NCBI GenBank assembly: GCA_012295275.1
Contig: CM022670.1
Span: 31,184,438-31,248,437, forward strand
DNA from: Chrysomallon squamiferum
Lineage: Eukaryota > Mollusca > Gastropoda > Neomphalida > Peltospiridae
Reading direction: 5' to 3'
Length of the DNA: 64,000 nucleotides
Shown: one piece after another, positions 37,924-51,720 of the stretch
Layout: each line of letters begins with the position of its first letter
Position numbering within the stretch: the first letter of the stretch is position 1
The notes under the pieces: model-generated
Database searches by the model: none
Told to the model about the DNA's origin: nothing
The model's input: the letters and a program-made list of their open reading frames with translations, nothing else
Program-made: the position numbers and the translations under genes

Positions 37924-38528
37924 GTTTGACTGTGAAAAAAATAATAATAAGAAACAAACAAACAAAAATAATAATTGATGAAGATTAAAAATAGACTGGC
38001 GTTAATACGAAGATGTGATATTTACGATAACAGTATTTCTGCTGTTTGAACAATTTAAAATCAGTGCAATGAGATATACATCAACAGAGTAGTATAATAT
38101 CCGAACGAATTTCTTAGACAGCACTGCCTTTCTCACAGATCAAAGAACAATTATCAAGCGGCAAAAGTTTCTGGATAGTTTTATGATCTTCTGATTTAAG
38201 AGAGCTTCTCCAATGTTTCAGCCTGAAATGTCAACCAAAAACCTAATTTTAATGTTATTGGATGCAGCTTTACTGTCGACTATTCTACTACTTTTCATAC
38301 ATTATGTTAATGTTATTTAATTTATTATGATGATAAATGGCAAGTCGAAGCACTGGGCAATTGCTGGTTCATGAAACACCATGGTAGTCTGCTCTGTATG
38401 ACAATGGGAGAGTATGAAATGGCAACAGAAAGTTTCCTGTCTTATTTAATCATTATGCAAAGACTTATGCTTTACACCTAATAACAAATGTTTAGGTCCT
38501 CTGAGACTCTTTATCTATCTATCTTACA

Positions 38529-38531
38529 TAT

Positions 38532-38581
<50 letters not shown>

Positions 38582-38585
38582 AAAA

Positions 38586-38623
<38 letters not shown>
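38529..38623. repeat. (CT)n and (CA)n microsatellites
   Basis: About 25 CT units (38529-38579) followed by about 18 CA units (38587-38623) with an 8-bp spacer. Confidence 0.95.
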
Positions 38624-38629
<6 letters not shown>

Positions 38630-38823
38630 CACACTCTAACTAATTTATCACACTAGCCAGGTATATCTGTCAACGCCTTTTTCTTTCATATTCTAGCTAG
38701 ACTCCCTGGCAGACACGTGTCAGACGTAACGTGTACGTTGTCATTACAAGTCCCGCTAATTGCAACATGAGATTAATGAATGGTACTTCATTCATAAACT
38801 GTTTCTTTTTAAACTTTTATTTT

Positions 38824-38843
38824 ATTATTTATTTATTTATTTA

Positions 38844-38895
<52 letters not shown>
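38824..38895. repeat. (ATTT)n-(ATT)n microsatellite
   Basis: A short ATTT run passes into about 15 ATT triplets. Confidence 0.95.
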
Positions 38896-38898
<3 letters not shown>

Positions 38899-39495
38899 TT
38901 ATCCTTCTTTTATGGTTTACTGTTGTTGTTGTTTGGATGAGTTAGATTCCTTTTCCGTCAAAATCAGACTGTCATTGTGTTTATGGGATCTTTTTTTATT
39001 ATTATTAAAATTGGCTCCTGCTTCTCGGTTGTCGCCCAAGACACTGGATGTTTTGTAGTGTTTACAGTCAAACTTGTCGAGTATCGAGGAATGAATCAGA
39101 ACTTATCAAACGTTGCAAAACATGTGATGTACATTTTCCTTGTTTCCTTTTTATAAAATTCTTATCCACATTTTTTCGTGGTTTTTTTATTGCATATACA
39201 TTTCTTATATACCTTTTGTACCCATTTAAAGTTCTGTAAAGGTTCATTTCACGATTTTTTCTGAAGACAGGTAGGAAAAGGAGGATAATGAATAATGTTG
39301 TCTGATGAGTGTCAAATAATAAAAGTGTATGTATAAGAGAAAACAGTGTCCACAAAAGCCCCGTAAATACCTTTTCCTATGCACAAACTAACTAAAACTG
39401 GTGAAAACAGGTATTGAGAATATCTGTCGGTAATTTACCTGTATTGATATTATCGGTAATTTGCAAACCCTACTGCTCAGTAATTTTTCGTAAGG

Positions 39496-39498
<3 letters not shown>

Positions 39499-39560
<62 letters not shown>
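39499..39560. repeat. (TA)n microsatellite
   Basis: About 31 uninterrupted TA units. Confidence 0.97.
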
Positions 39561-39562
<2 letters not shown>

Positions 39563-39734
39563 CGTATTTAGTTCGATGAGTATTTACTTTTAAAAAATAT
39601 ATTTGTTTGTTGTCTGAAATACTGATAGTATTAGATTATGTTTTATTCCTATGTATAACACTCTGCACTGAGTTAACTTATGTTGATTTGTTATGTAAGT
39701 TATGTTGTGTTATTCTCAGCAATGTTATTTTTCT

Positions 39735-39779
39735 TATTATATATTATATTATATTATATTATATTATATTATATTATTT
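39735..39779. repeat. (ATATT)n pentanucleotide microsatellite
   Basis: About eight units of ATATT. It produces Tyr-Ile-Ile-Leu frames on the + strand. Confidence 0.9.
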
Positions 39780-40214
39780 ACAGGATTATAATTTGGGGAT
39801 ATAAAAATGTATGTTATATCGTGGTAGACCTATTTTTTGTTATATTTTACATTGTGCGTTGTTCTATAGTTTAGTAACGTTATTTGCTGTGTTATCTGTT
39901 AAAAATTGTTGTTGTTTTTTTATTTCCTTTTCTACAGACATGGGTGTGTGGGTGTGTTTCAGTCATTTTTATGACTGAAAATACATTCGTAATGAAACTA
40001 CGTAAAAATAACACCTGCTCTGAATCAAAAATGGATGTTTTTTCTCAGTTGTTTTGTCAGTTATACCAGACATGACATGGGCCCTCGCCTTACGGGTCTA
40101 CATTTTTTATTGATTCGAACCTTTCTACTGTTTTTAGAAGGAAAAACTTTTTTCTAGAAATGTTACGAAAATTCTTGGACGAACAAGACACTAAGATTAC
40201 GTGGGAATGGGATG

Positions 40215-40275
40215 AAGCTTAGTGATTAGAGCGATGATCCACAAAGACAAACATCCTGGCATTATTTTTCTTCCA
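40215..40275 (+). mobile_element. Possible tRNA-like SINE head
   Basis: AAGCTTAGTGATTAGAGCGA matches the A-box and D-arm layout of tRNA-derived SINEs, with TCCTGGCATTATTTTTCTTCC following. No clear B box remains. Weak. Confidence 0.25.
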
Positions 40276-40319
40276 TGTCAGTTTTCTATAACTATTTTAT
40301 ACTAAGACTAGTGTGAATG

Positions 40320-40349
40320 TGTGTGTGTGTATGTATGCATGAGTACTTG

Positions 40350-40401
<52 letters not shown>

Positions 40402-40407
40402 TGTGTA
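40320..40407. repeat. (GT)n microsatellite
   Basis: GT units with TATG interruptions; the purest part is about 40357-40393. Confidence 0.95.
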
Positions 40408-41354
40408 GTTTTTCTGAATGATATTTCATATAAATGATCCGTAGCTAATAGTCAATAATAGCTGATAATGGAGCAAGTTTTATTAATCTTATGCTTCTTT
40501 AAATTCGTTTGTTTAAATCTGAATAAATAAAAATATAAACATTCGGCTTTTAAAATACATTTCCAAAGTGTCCTAATGTAACTTAAATCAGGTTTCTTAA
40601 AAGTTACTTATATATATATATATATATATTTCTGCAAGACTTTTATTAAATTTCATTTGGTTTATTATTACAGTGTCAATTTATATTTTAATTAATGAAG
40701 ACAATACTATTTCCTAAATTATTCTAATATGATTATAACCATTATTAAAATGCCGTTTCACTTCAATAATAATAATAATAATAATAGTAATAATAATGAA
40801 ATTGACATTTAAAAAAAATATACAATATGGTTTTTAATAACTGGTTTCTGTGTACTTTCACTTTCAAATTAAAGGCTAGTTCTGTTCATGTGTTTAGCCC
40901 CAATATCGGTAACTACAAGAATAAAAATAATAACTATTTTTGTCTAATTAACTAACTGATTCCCCCCCCCACCGGAGGTTTTATTTATTTATTTTTTTCT
41001 TCTTTGTTCTGACTCCAGAATAATGACGATTTATAACAACACTCAGACACAGATCCACGCAGTTAAGATTATTTCAGACATGAGATAAGACGTCATCATA
41101 TTCATTCAGAAAAGTGAAGCTTGAAGCAAGAAGCATAATAGTAGTTTTATTTTCTATTTCTGTGGTATATTTTTCTACTCTTTAGAGGACATAGCTAGAA
41201 CATACTGAATTGATAATTGTTTTTCACTGATTATTAAAAAGCAACATCAGAAGTACTGCAGTGAGCATAAAATAAATATGCCTGCATTTTATAAATGTAT
41301 TTAAACTCCAAACTCAAAAGAAAAATGTGAAAATAGTTGTTGTAGTAAATAGTA

Positions 41355-41363
41355 TTAATAGTT

Positions 41364-41406
<43 letters not shown>

Positions 41407-41420
41407 CAGCAGCAGCAGTA
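41355..41420. repeat. (AGT)n microsatellite with AGC units
   Basis: About 16 AGT triplets then four AGC triplets, with degenerate AAT/AGT triplets to 41500. It yields poly-Ser and poly-Thr frames on opposite strands, neither of which is a credible gene. Confidence 0.95.
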
Positions 41421-41699
41421 GGAATACAAATAGGCGTAAGAGTAGTAATGGCAGTATAAGTACTTATAGTAATAATAATAATAGCATTAGAAGTAGTAAG
41501 AAAATAAGTAAGCAGATAAGTGAATATATAACTAATAAGTACTGCTTTCGACAGTTCAAACATTTTCATAAATTAATTACCTTGTGTGGAATTGTGTTCC
41601 ATTTTTTACGCTTGTTAAATTTGTCTTATTTCTTTGTGTTGGTAGCTGATAAGATCTGACTGTATACACCAGTACCATACTATCTCAGTTACACAGAGA

Positions 41700-41860
41700 T
41701 GTCTTAACTAGAAAAATAATGGCAGCTCAATTTCGGTTCGAAGTTCGAACAGTGAGTCACTGGACCGAGGGGTTAAAAACATCTGACAGAAAAGAAAAGT
41801 TCTTCTGTGCCCATGCAAAGTGACTGATTTAATAATGTAAAATTAAAATCTCTTTTAGAA
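41700..41860. mobile_element. Possible SINE fragment sharing a tail with 34065-34175
   Basis: CGGTTCGAAGTTCGAA (41742-41757) resembles a B box and is followed by GAGTCACTGGACCGAGGGGT. The segment ends with AATGTAAAATTAAAATCTCTTTTAG, close to the tail at 34158. The orientation and limits are uncertain. Confidence 0.3.
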
Positions 41861-42154
41861 ATATTCCCTGTACATCACAGATTTATTTTTGTTATACGCA
41901 TCTTCCCGTATGAAAGTACCACTATGATTTGTGAGTCCCACAGTAATTGGTCATGTTAATTATTTTTTGTTTGTGATTGTTATTAAATTTATCATAATTA
42001 TGGCTGCTTTATGTCTAATATGATTTTCATATACTTTTTACAATTTCCTGCAAACTATCCATTCATTCAAGTCCATTCTTCCATAAATCTCTTTCCACAC
42101 AAACGGATGGAATGTAATATTCTGTATTCCCAAAATAAATGCTGACATTTGCTC

Positions 42155-42325
42155 TTTGTATTATTATTAGTAGTAGTAGCAGTAGTATCATCATCATTAT
42201 CATTATTTTTATTATTACTATTATTATTATTATTATCATTACCATTATCATCATCATTATTGTTATTCTTGTTCTAGTCGACTCTTTCGTTTTTTCTTCT
42301 TCTCTTCCTCCTCCTTCTTCTTCTT

Positions 42326-42406
<81 letters not shown>

Positions 42407-42450
42407 GTAGTTGTTATTGTTGTTGTTGTTGTCATTTCTTTTTTTATTCT
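42155..42450. repeat. Compound triplet array (AGT, ATC/ATT, TTC, TTA, GTT)
   Basis: Successive blocks of AGT, ATC/ATT, TTC (42308-42353), TTA/ATT (42354-42407) and GTT triplets. The blocks open Ser, Tyr, Ile and Arg runs in several frames on both strands. Confidence 0.95.
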
Positions 42451-42454
42451 TGTT

Positions 42455-44110
42455 GTTGAAGATAATGGTGGTATTCTTTGTCTTGTTCTGTTTCTTCTTC
42501 TTCGTGTAAAATCATACTTTCCATAGATATGTATATAGCCTATCACAGATTGTTTCTAAATATTTTAGCGTATGTATCCTGAATTTGTCACAACCTAACC
42601 TTCATATATTGCAATTAAAAGAGGAAATCTGCATCTATTTATTTTCGTTAATAGCGAAAAAAACATTGCACTTTCTTCTTTGTTCTTGAATGACAAGAAA
42701 TACAAAATTTCTTTTCTTTCTTTCTTTTCTTCTTCTTCGTTTATTTTAATTATCTTTTCTTTTTTTTTAATTATATCGCAAAACCTATATAACAAAAGTA
42801 AAATAAAAAAGACTAATCTATAAAAGAAAAAAAAATCTATATATATATACCTATGACAAAAAGAAAGACAAATCTATAATATAACAAAAAGAATGGAAAA
42901 ATAACTGTATTGTAACAGAAAGAAAGATAAAGCTGTAATATAACAAAAATAAAGAAATTAAAAAAATAGAAAAGAATACAACTCAGAAAAAGAAACGGTG
43001 AGAATGGAATACCGACTAACTTTTCACGACTAGAGAGTCTTCCGGTACATATGACTCGCAGTTACTTACGTCATCATTACAGGAACACTTGCGTAAAATA
43101 CTTGAACTCAAAGGTGGAGATTCTGTAATGCACACTTCATATCGCTGCCTCTAATATCATTTACCAGTTTGCAAGCCAATGTTTGCCTCGCAGCGTTTTT
43201 TGAAGTACTGGAATCGCTCGTGGGACCTTTTGCTAATCGCTGTGATAAAATAATTTGCAGTTAAATTACTTTAGCATTGCAGCGTGCAACAAATAAATTG
43301 AAAAATATTATTTCAATATCGATAACAGACTCGATCGAAGGTTTAATTTAAGAAATTTGCTGGTTTTAAATTTCTTTTTGAAAGGGGAAAAAATGAAAAG
43401 CTGGTCTTAGTATTTTTAAAATGGTATGAAAATGAAAAACAGATAAAACCCAGTGAACGCATTTTATTTTCTATATTGTTTCGATCACATGTAAGAAAGG
43501 AAAATTCTCTTGTACATGTAGCTTTGGAATTTGAATTAATCGATTTGGTATTTCAGAAAGAACGAAAAATGTCATAAAGCTGAAACCTATTATAGCCAAA
43601 TAAAATACAATGAAGTACAAGTAAAACCTGTCAAACTGAAAATTTCTCTACAACATTTGGTTCATGGTTACATAGTAGATTTGTGACTCAGTTTTCAGTT
43701 GTCTTGCAGACATTTGTAAGACAAAAGGCTGGCAATTCTGAATGGAGATATTGTCTTTATTACATCTTGTGAAATTACTGAACTTTGGAGGTCTGTACTA
43801 AAATTACAGAAACGTGTTTATTCAGATCTTGTGGCAAAGTATGTAGTAAATATGTGTATAATGTTTCTGTTTAGCTATTATTAGAAAATCATGTCTTCTA
43901 ATTAATTTGATCACAACAATACGGTAATATGAACAATGTAAAGTGTACGTTATCTTATCCTGTTTTTGAATTTTTATTTGGATATTAACTAAACCAAAGT
44001 TATATTATAAATATTTATTTTCATATTGTTTATGAATGATGGCAAGTGTTAATATTTTTCTTCTTTATTTTTGTGATGTGCGTAGCATCCTAACTATTAA
44101 GTTAATTAAC
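42455..44110. other. Non-coding stretch with a less AT-rich island
   Basis: A repeat-free segment at about 43000-43290 is clearly less AT-rich than its surroundings and contains TTACGTCA, a CRE-like octamer near 43067. I see no exon in it. Purely A/T-rich sequence with repeated AACAAAAAGAAAG motifs occurs at 42790-42970. Confidence 0.45.
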
Positions 44111-44115
44111 ATTAA

Positions 44116-44183
<68 letters not shown>
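44116..44183. repeat. (CT)n-(CA)n microsatellite
   Basis: About nine CT units pass into about 24 CA units, with one CCA interruption. Confidence 0.95.
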
Positions 44184-44187
<4 letters not shown>

Positions 44188-46271
44188 TTCACACACAAAC
44201 GTAAACGCTAAGGTAACTATCAACTGAGAAACAAATAACAAAAATATCAGTTTGCATTTAGAGAAATCAGTACTGACAAACCTGATAAACTAGACTAACA
44301 TAAGACTTCATTTCCTAAGATACCAGTTCACAGATTCAGAAATAGCACTGTTTGACATTAGCAAACAGATGAGCCTTTCCATTTGCGTATTTTCTTCATT
44401 GCGTCACCTTTCAACAAAACATCCGCCGTAGATATAAAAGATTTCAGAAATGGAAGATAAAATATGAATACAATGAAATAGAGATTGAAAATACCATCTC
44501 AATTATGACTGGTTTCAATCAGTGCATTCATTGTCTGTTTCTATAAAAATTCTTTGATGGATATTCGCGAGCTCAGAACATATAAAAGTTATGGATCCGC
44601 TTTGAACATTAGAAGTCCGTTACTTCCTTGATGACAAATTACCGATGAAGTACGCAATTGCTTCAGGGCATTGACATGACACAAACACAGACACAGATAA
44701 ACAGGTAGACTGATAGATAGATAAAGAGATAGATACAGAAATAGATATAGATACGTAGATATATAAATGTATAGATAAATATATTTTATTGAAATAATAC
44801 AGTATATTTAACGTTTTAACTATAATATTAGCTTTTTGTTGCTTGTGTAATCTAGAATAGTAAGGTACAAAACAGTTAGTTAACTTCGACAAAAATAGCG
44901 TATAGGTTCTCTTGACTATCATAGAGTAAGCAGAGAAGTGTAATAATGTGATAAATATTCACCATTATTTTCTGCTGAAAGATAATTGGAAGTTGGACCT
45001 AATATACTAGCTGGTGTTGTAAATGGTTGATTTCTTTAGTTAATTAAGAATAGAAATTTCAAATTAATACTTGATGCTAATTAGTAAAACATAGGTTTCA
45101 TAATTTCAATATCATATGATAATATATATTCAGTTTAAAAGAAAAGAAAAGAAAAATTCTACCTCATCTCACGCGGCGTCCGGATAGGATTATATGCAAT
45201 ACATTATTTTTCTACGTCTTCCGGAGATAGTTGGAATTTTAATGTTTTAAATCAATCAGATACAGTATCATAAATATTCACTACGTTTATTATCTGACAA
45301 TCCGTGTACTAGCATATCGACATGCAAGAGAAATACGGTTCTTTAAAAGAATAATCAAAAATATATAAGTATGGTATTATCATCTTCGTCCTTAAAAGCT
45401 CTAAAATAAAGTGGGTCAAAAGTCATTGATACCAAAATGGTTTCTGATCGGATAATACCCTGAAACTAATTCCTTTCAGTCTAAAAAGCTTCAAGGTAGC
45501 TTCAAAACGCGCGGCTGTATTCAGGATAGCATTAGTATCTTTATTGGTTGTGACACAAATGAAAGTACACATGTCCAGTGAACTCTAAATACATCTTATG
45601 TTGAATCCATTTACTACCTAGACATTTAAAACACAGGCGACTGCAAAACCTTTCTGTACCTAATGAAAACATCCTTAGTCCAGTGAGTAAAAGTAACGTA
45701 GTTTAACCACTCTTGTGTTACGTTAATCCATACTGTATTTCGATGGTGCTTTTATGCTTGTATATAATGAGTGATAAAGTTTGTATTTTGCAACTACATG
45801 CTTTTTGTTAGTGCGTCTTATTATAAAAATAGCATACACAAATAAATATTCAACCACATACCCATACAAAGATTCCAGATATACACATACACAAACTCAA
45901 AAGATTTTGTTTTTTCCTACGGTTTCACATACAACTAAAATTCAAATGTTTTCTCTTATATTCTTCCATTTATTTATTTTATCTTTTTCCGCATTTGGTC
46001 CATCATAATTATTTTATTTTATTTTATTTCATTTTTGTTTCAGCTTATCATATGATTTGTTTGTTTTGTTTTGTTGTTGTTTCTGTTTAGTATAGTTTTG
46101 TTTTGTTTTTGTCCTGTATTTTTTATTTTTTTTTATTATTATTTTTTTTTTATTTTGCTCTACTTACTCTGCTGAAAAGAATCATAAAAGTATTTACCAA
46201 GTCTCTTTCCAATGACCGATATTGTTTATATTAGGGGTGACGTAAAACGCAATTGTTTTTTATTATTATTA

Positions 46272-46308
<37 letters not shown>

Positions 46309-47190
46309 CAAAAATTCATGTTTATTACCATAACCAATGTACATTTTAAAATTTATTTTAATTTTTTCTTCTTCTTTTTTTTCCCCCTTTTTGTATCTAT
46401 TTGTTTAAAACATAACTTATTATATTCAACAGACGTATGGCATCTTCTCAAATCATATTGCATGTTATACCGTGACAAAAATCACCTACTTCAAAAATAC
46501 GATGTTTTGATGTATCAAGTTTTTAATACCAGTTTCCTACGTAATACTTCCTGCTTCTTTTTATAAAGTTAAGAACAATTTCATTATATTTGTCTTGTTT
46601 ATCATTTTGAAAAAAAAAAAAAAAAAAAAAAACGAGGAATAAAAGAAAGAGAAATAGTGTTTAATCCTTTTCCGAGTACTTAATATTATAGGTCCTAACC
46701 TTTTAAACTCGCAGAGCTTTTCTTTCTTTCATTCCTTTTACTAGTAATACGTTATTAGTTTGTAAATCCGGCATTCGCACGAAGCACCATTGGATGGTTT
46801 ATATGACATGCACAGACATTAGACGAAATCACTGAAGGCATTATTGAAAGCGAATATAAATTAGCGGAAGTCATTTATTAATAATTTTTAGAGACATATG
46901 TATGCCTGAATGAATATTATAATTTATTTTGATGTAATTAGCGAGAATCTTGTCCAATATTTCATTAGAAAAAAATTAATCTTAAGTTTTAACGTGTACA
47001 GAAATATATAAAGATAAAGCATGTAGTGTTTTCGTAAAATCTTTTAATACTTAAAATTCTGGTTTAGATCTGGCATAGGGGAGAAGGAAAGAGAGAAATG
47101 TTTTATTTAAGGATATTTTACGGGTTAAATAACGTCATATATAAAATTAAGACTCACCCGCTGATTTAGTTATTTGGGCTATTGTTTTTG
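44184..47190. other. Non-coding stretch
   Basis: GATA-like variants (44710-44770), ATT array (46262-46309) and an A-run (46611-46633). No gene was recognised. Confidence 0.5.
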
Positions 47191-47224
47191 GTTACATTGA
47201 CTTCAAAGGATATATTATAAGCAG

Positions 47225-47410
47225 TTTCCCAATGATGCGAAAACACACTCCATGCCTTTTGATAAACTGAACATGGAGTAGTGGATGTATTGGAGAAAGA
47301 TGCAATGGAGTCCGAGCAGGATTGATCCTGCGATCAGTAACGTCCCAGCCAGGAGCTTTGCACTGAACAGCTGAGGGAAGAAACAAATATCCGGCATATG
47401 AAAACAATTG
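47225..47410 (-). other. Less AT-rich island with a B-box-like motif
   Basis: On the minus strand GGATCAATCCTGCTCGGACT matches the pol III B-box consensus (GATCAATCC), and CTCCTGGCTGGGACG precedes it, but the spacing is too short for a normal A box. Two overlapping minus frames (60 and 71 codons) are open here. It is followed on the plus strand by AAT/GAT triplets (47424-47460). It could be a SINE, an unrecognised exon or neither. Confidence 0.25.
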
Positions 47411-47479
47411 TGGAAAGTCTCAATAATAATAATGATGATGATGATGACAACGATGATGATACAAACATTTTATTTGCTT

Positions 47480-48692
47480 TAATTGTTTATGTTTTAGAGG
47501 TCCAAGGACAGGAATCCATTACATGACCATTTTGATTGACTATTCACATTAAATAACTCCATTCCATTTACAAACAAATTTAAAAGCATAAGTCGGCTCA
47601 ATTTCATTTCCAAACAAATTTCTATGCAAATAAAGGTTATAAATTTCAAAATTAATTTAAATACTGTCAACATATTAAAATATATTTGTAGCAGCAGTAA
47701 TAAATCTTTGCAGTTATAACTCGCACGGCGCCAACAGCGATATAAATAAGCATTCATCTACTAGTCTGAAGTGCGTTGTCTTAATATTTTTATTACTGAC
47801 ATCAATATGTTGTTTGCATCGTCGAAGTCTTAATCAAAGTTAAGCAAATCGAAAGATTCCGGCTGACATTGGCATTGTAAAAGAATTCTCATAACTGCCA
47901 TATGTTTGACAGCCTGTGGCAGGCGATTAAAGCAGAGAATTGCTAATCAAACATGCTTTGCTGGCCTCACCAACTGAAAAGCTCAACATGTTTTCACTGA
48001 TTTGATAATCGTGTAAAAGCTGGGAGTAATTGTCCCCCAGTGAAATTTTGATTTGCTATTGAATTTGTCTCGTGAGTTAAACAACAGGTTTGTGATAGAG
48101 AACATGGTGAAATTGTTTTCAAAAAATATCGTAACAAAAGACTAATCCCTCATTATATAAATACAGTCAAAACATAACTTTAGAAAGGGACACTAAAGTT
48201 TGTTTTAATTTGTTTGATTTTTCATTATCTATTTCTTCAACTCTTTCCATTTCCTTTTCTTTTTAATTTTTCTTTATTTATTTTTTAAATATCTTGTTAT
48301 TTTTCAAATGTTATACTTGATCCATAACTGACAAGATGAATATCCTATTCGATCATAAGATATCTCTATAAAATCAGTTTAATTTGAAGTAGGTCTGTAC
48401 TTCTGTTCGTTTTGCCGTTTGTTTTAATGTCATATTATAACCATGTCATATCACAGTAGTAGAAGGTAAACAGATAGAAACAGAGACAGAAAGAGGAAGA
48501 TAGGCATGTAAAGGTACGTAGGTAGGTACAAAAATAGAGATTATGATGGATGGAAGGATGCAGGTATTCACAAACATACGTGGTTTCGTTTCTTGTTTCT
48601 TTCTCGTCATTTTACTTTTAACTTGTATTTAACTCTGAGAGATATAAGTTCAATATTTGATAACGACTTTAATTTGGAAAATGTATCTGTAA

Positions 48693-48744
<52 letters not shown>

Positions 48745-50540
48745 GTTTGAAATAAATCTTATTCCTACATTTTAATTAAATGAACTGAACAGCGGTGGGT
48801 TTTTTGTTGGTTTTGGGGGGGGGTTTTGGGGGGGTTCAATCGATGCCTATAATGAACAGACCAAAAATATTTTTTATATATATATATGTTTAAAGTATTT
48901 TTCTTTTGTTTGTTTTTTTTGTTGTATTTTTTTGTATTTTTTTTCTTTTCCTCTTATTTTTCCATAAACCTAGAGGAAATTCTAATTTTAATATATTAAT
49001 ATAATTATGTAATTATAATCTGTTGTTTCTGTCGAAAGATAGCAGAAGAAACGTTTAAAATCTAAATGTAAACGGTTAGCAAGATAAATGGCTAATAAAA
49101 TATGTTTCCTTAGACTTCTTTCCCTAATCCTATGGCCTAGCGGTTAAATCTGGTAATATCTTATTCTCTGGTAACTTCTTAATTCACTAACACGTAATCC
49201 ATTTAAGATGATGCTTTACTCAGAAATTATTATTTAAGGAATCATATTTTCAGACGACAGGTCTCCTTTTATTTTATTTGGTTATGTTATTTTATTTTAT
49301 ATATTGTTTTTAATATTCTAACTGAACAGTTTGACAAATAGATAAGCGTATGCCATTTTGTATCGCTACAAAGGCTGTAATAGAGCTAATTTTAACGTTT
49401 ACATCCGCAGTTTCGATATTATCAGCGTATTATTTCCATGCACATCTGTAATATTCGGTTACATGTAGATCATTTGCACTGTAATGATGCGGTGTCAGTT
49501 GTAAAACTGTTGTCGTTAATCATCAGTATTTTTACTGTAAGCATCAGTTAGATAGCGACATCCATCAGAACGTCCATTCCACCTGTGTCACTGTGATTTT
49601 ATTTCAATAAAAATAAAAATGGATTAATTGACACCGTTACATAATCACCTACATTGATACACAGCATAATTAAAAGAATAAAGTAAGATTATTTCAAATA
49701 AATTTTATTCAGATTCCAACGTTCTTTAAAATCTGTATTTAGAATCTCTTTCACTGACTAGGTCAAACATTGCATTCATTAATCAAACCAGATCAGTTAC
49801 AAAGCTTTTATCTATGAATCCGAAACTGACTGAATATTACAATTAATTTACACTGCCGCATTCTCACATTTCGGTTTCTACATTTATTTTTTATAAAAGT
49901 ATTAATGTCAGCGACAAAGTAGATAATTATTAACTGTTTGAAAAGATACAAAGAGAATAGAGGTAAATAACGTATAGGTTTTTTTATGGGTGGTTTTTGA
50001 GCTTTTATTGTTTTTTACTGATAGGTTTTTTAAATTCATTGAAACCTAACAGAATAGGTTTACTTATACTTGTGACAAATGCTAAAAATATCTTCAAGAT
50101 TCCAAAAGAAATGACAGTTTATGCTATAATAAAACTATCATATTTAACTATTATATGATATAAATAAAATATATATATATATATATATATATGTAAAATG
50201 GTATCAACTTTTTCAGAACCTTGTAAAATGGTTCGGTTAACCTCCCTTTTTCTGAAATACATAAAAGTACTTGTTAAATAATACGGTCTATTCTAGACCA
50301 AAATTAGAATATGAAAGTTTCACCGTACATCTGGAATTTGTTTCTATTTTATTCACATTAAGAGCGGGGGACAGTGATTAATTAATCTGTGTCTCTGATT
50401 TCAATTACTTCACAAATAAATAAGAACAAAATTTGTTACAAAGACTGTCTTAGTAAATATATCTCACGAGATAAAGTAAAATTCTTTGAAATTTGACCTC
50501 GTGGTTGAAGTATTTTCTGAATAAAGAATGAAACACCGTT
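47480..50540. other. Non-coding stretch
   Basis: Contains an AAT array (48697-48741), a G-run cluster (48799-48836), a TA tract (50164-50192) and a repeat-free, less AT-rich block at about 47855-48065. No gene is recognised. Confidence 0.5.
48697..48741. repeat. (AAT)n microsatellite
   Basis: About 15 AAT triplets. Confidence 0.95.
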
Positions 50541-50542
50541 GG

Positions 50543-50544
<2 letters not shown>

Positions 50545-50625
<81 letters not shown>
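50545..50625. repeat. (GA)n microsatellite
   Basis: About 40 uninterrupted GA units, followed by GATTCTCAG. It lies upstream of dispersed-repeat copy B, as a GA tract does for copy A. Confidence 0.97.
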
Positions 50626-50627
<2 letters not shown>

Positions 50628-51597
50628 CTCAGTAACGTGAACTCGTCTTTCGTTGCTTAAAACCTCCAGATAAGTCATGTAGAGTGGGCAGAGAAAGAAA
50701 GGCAGAGATATGCAGACAATGGGACAAATAAATAGTCAGAGAGACAGAGAAGAACAGAAAAAGAGTAAGGTAGAGAAAGGACTACATGGAGAGAGAGGAA
50801 AGAAACACAGAAAGGAGGGTACAGAGAAACGCACAGACAGGGAATATAAACTAAACAGAGGCGCTAAAGTCATTTACCTATGGAAAACGCTAGAAATTCT
50901 GTTTGCCTATGGAAATTCACAGAGGTTTATTCTGACAATAACATTTTTAGCTTTGTAGAAAATCCAGTAACAGACGTAATATACGTCTTATCCAGCGGAA
51001 GAAAACGAACGTAACAAATATTAAATACAACATATTTGTAAGGTCATAACAAACAGATTGTTGACATTATTCGAACAGATGATGTAAGTATCGACTTACA
51101 GTAAACGCAAAACATCTAATACAAAGAATAAACACTGAAAGAACAAAGAAACGAATGCTACTTAATCGTAATTTACTTCATGCTGTCTTAAAATATGTTC
51201 TCAATAGATCGTTTCTTTACATTTTTCATTAAATTTCTATTATTATTATTATTATTATTATAATTATGCCACCCACATACTCCTTTGATTAACCCCGTTG
51301 ATATGATTTTGTCAGATAGGACTAATACTTATTTTTGACATTTGTTTTCAATTATCATTTGAGGTGATTACTTAGGATTTAGGTATAGTTAGAACCAGAT
51401 TACAAAACAGAATAATTAAATGATGTCAAATAATTATGTTATTTTTAGATTATGTCGGTACTGAATGAATCAAAGGTAAGAAGCAGACGTGACAAGTAAA
51501 GGTATTATAGACGTTTTGTCATTAATGTTACAAGATAAGAATCAATGACATTAACTGTATTCACATTTACTGTACAATTATAGCGTAATGAAGAATT

Positions 51598-51720
51598 GCA
51601 TACATACACACATACATACATAGATACATAGATACATGCATACATAGATACATACATACATACATACATGCATGCATACATACATACTTACATGCATACA
51701 TACATACATATATACATATA
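51598..51720. repeat. (CATA)n microsatellite with GATA and GCATA variants
   Basis: About 30 tetranucleotide units with interruptions, located at the place where copy A of the dispersed repeat has CT repeats. Confidence 0.9.

Noticed and set aside
37653-37965. 68-102-codon Ser-Leu frames
   Set aside because: Translations of the GA tract and flanking poly(T).
41234-41659. 110-111-codon frames on both strands
   Set aside because: Both are held open by the AGT triplet array; they encode poly-Thr and poly-Ser and share no features with real proteins.
49130-49190. TGGCCTAGCGGTTAAATC as a tRNA gene or SINE head
   Set aside because: It resembles an A box, but no B box, acceptor stem or anticodon arm can be traced.
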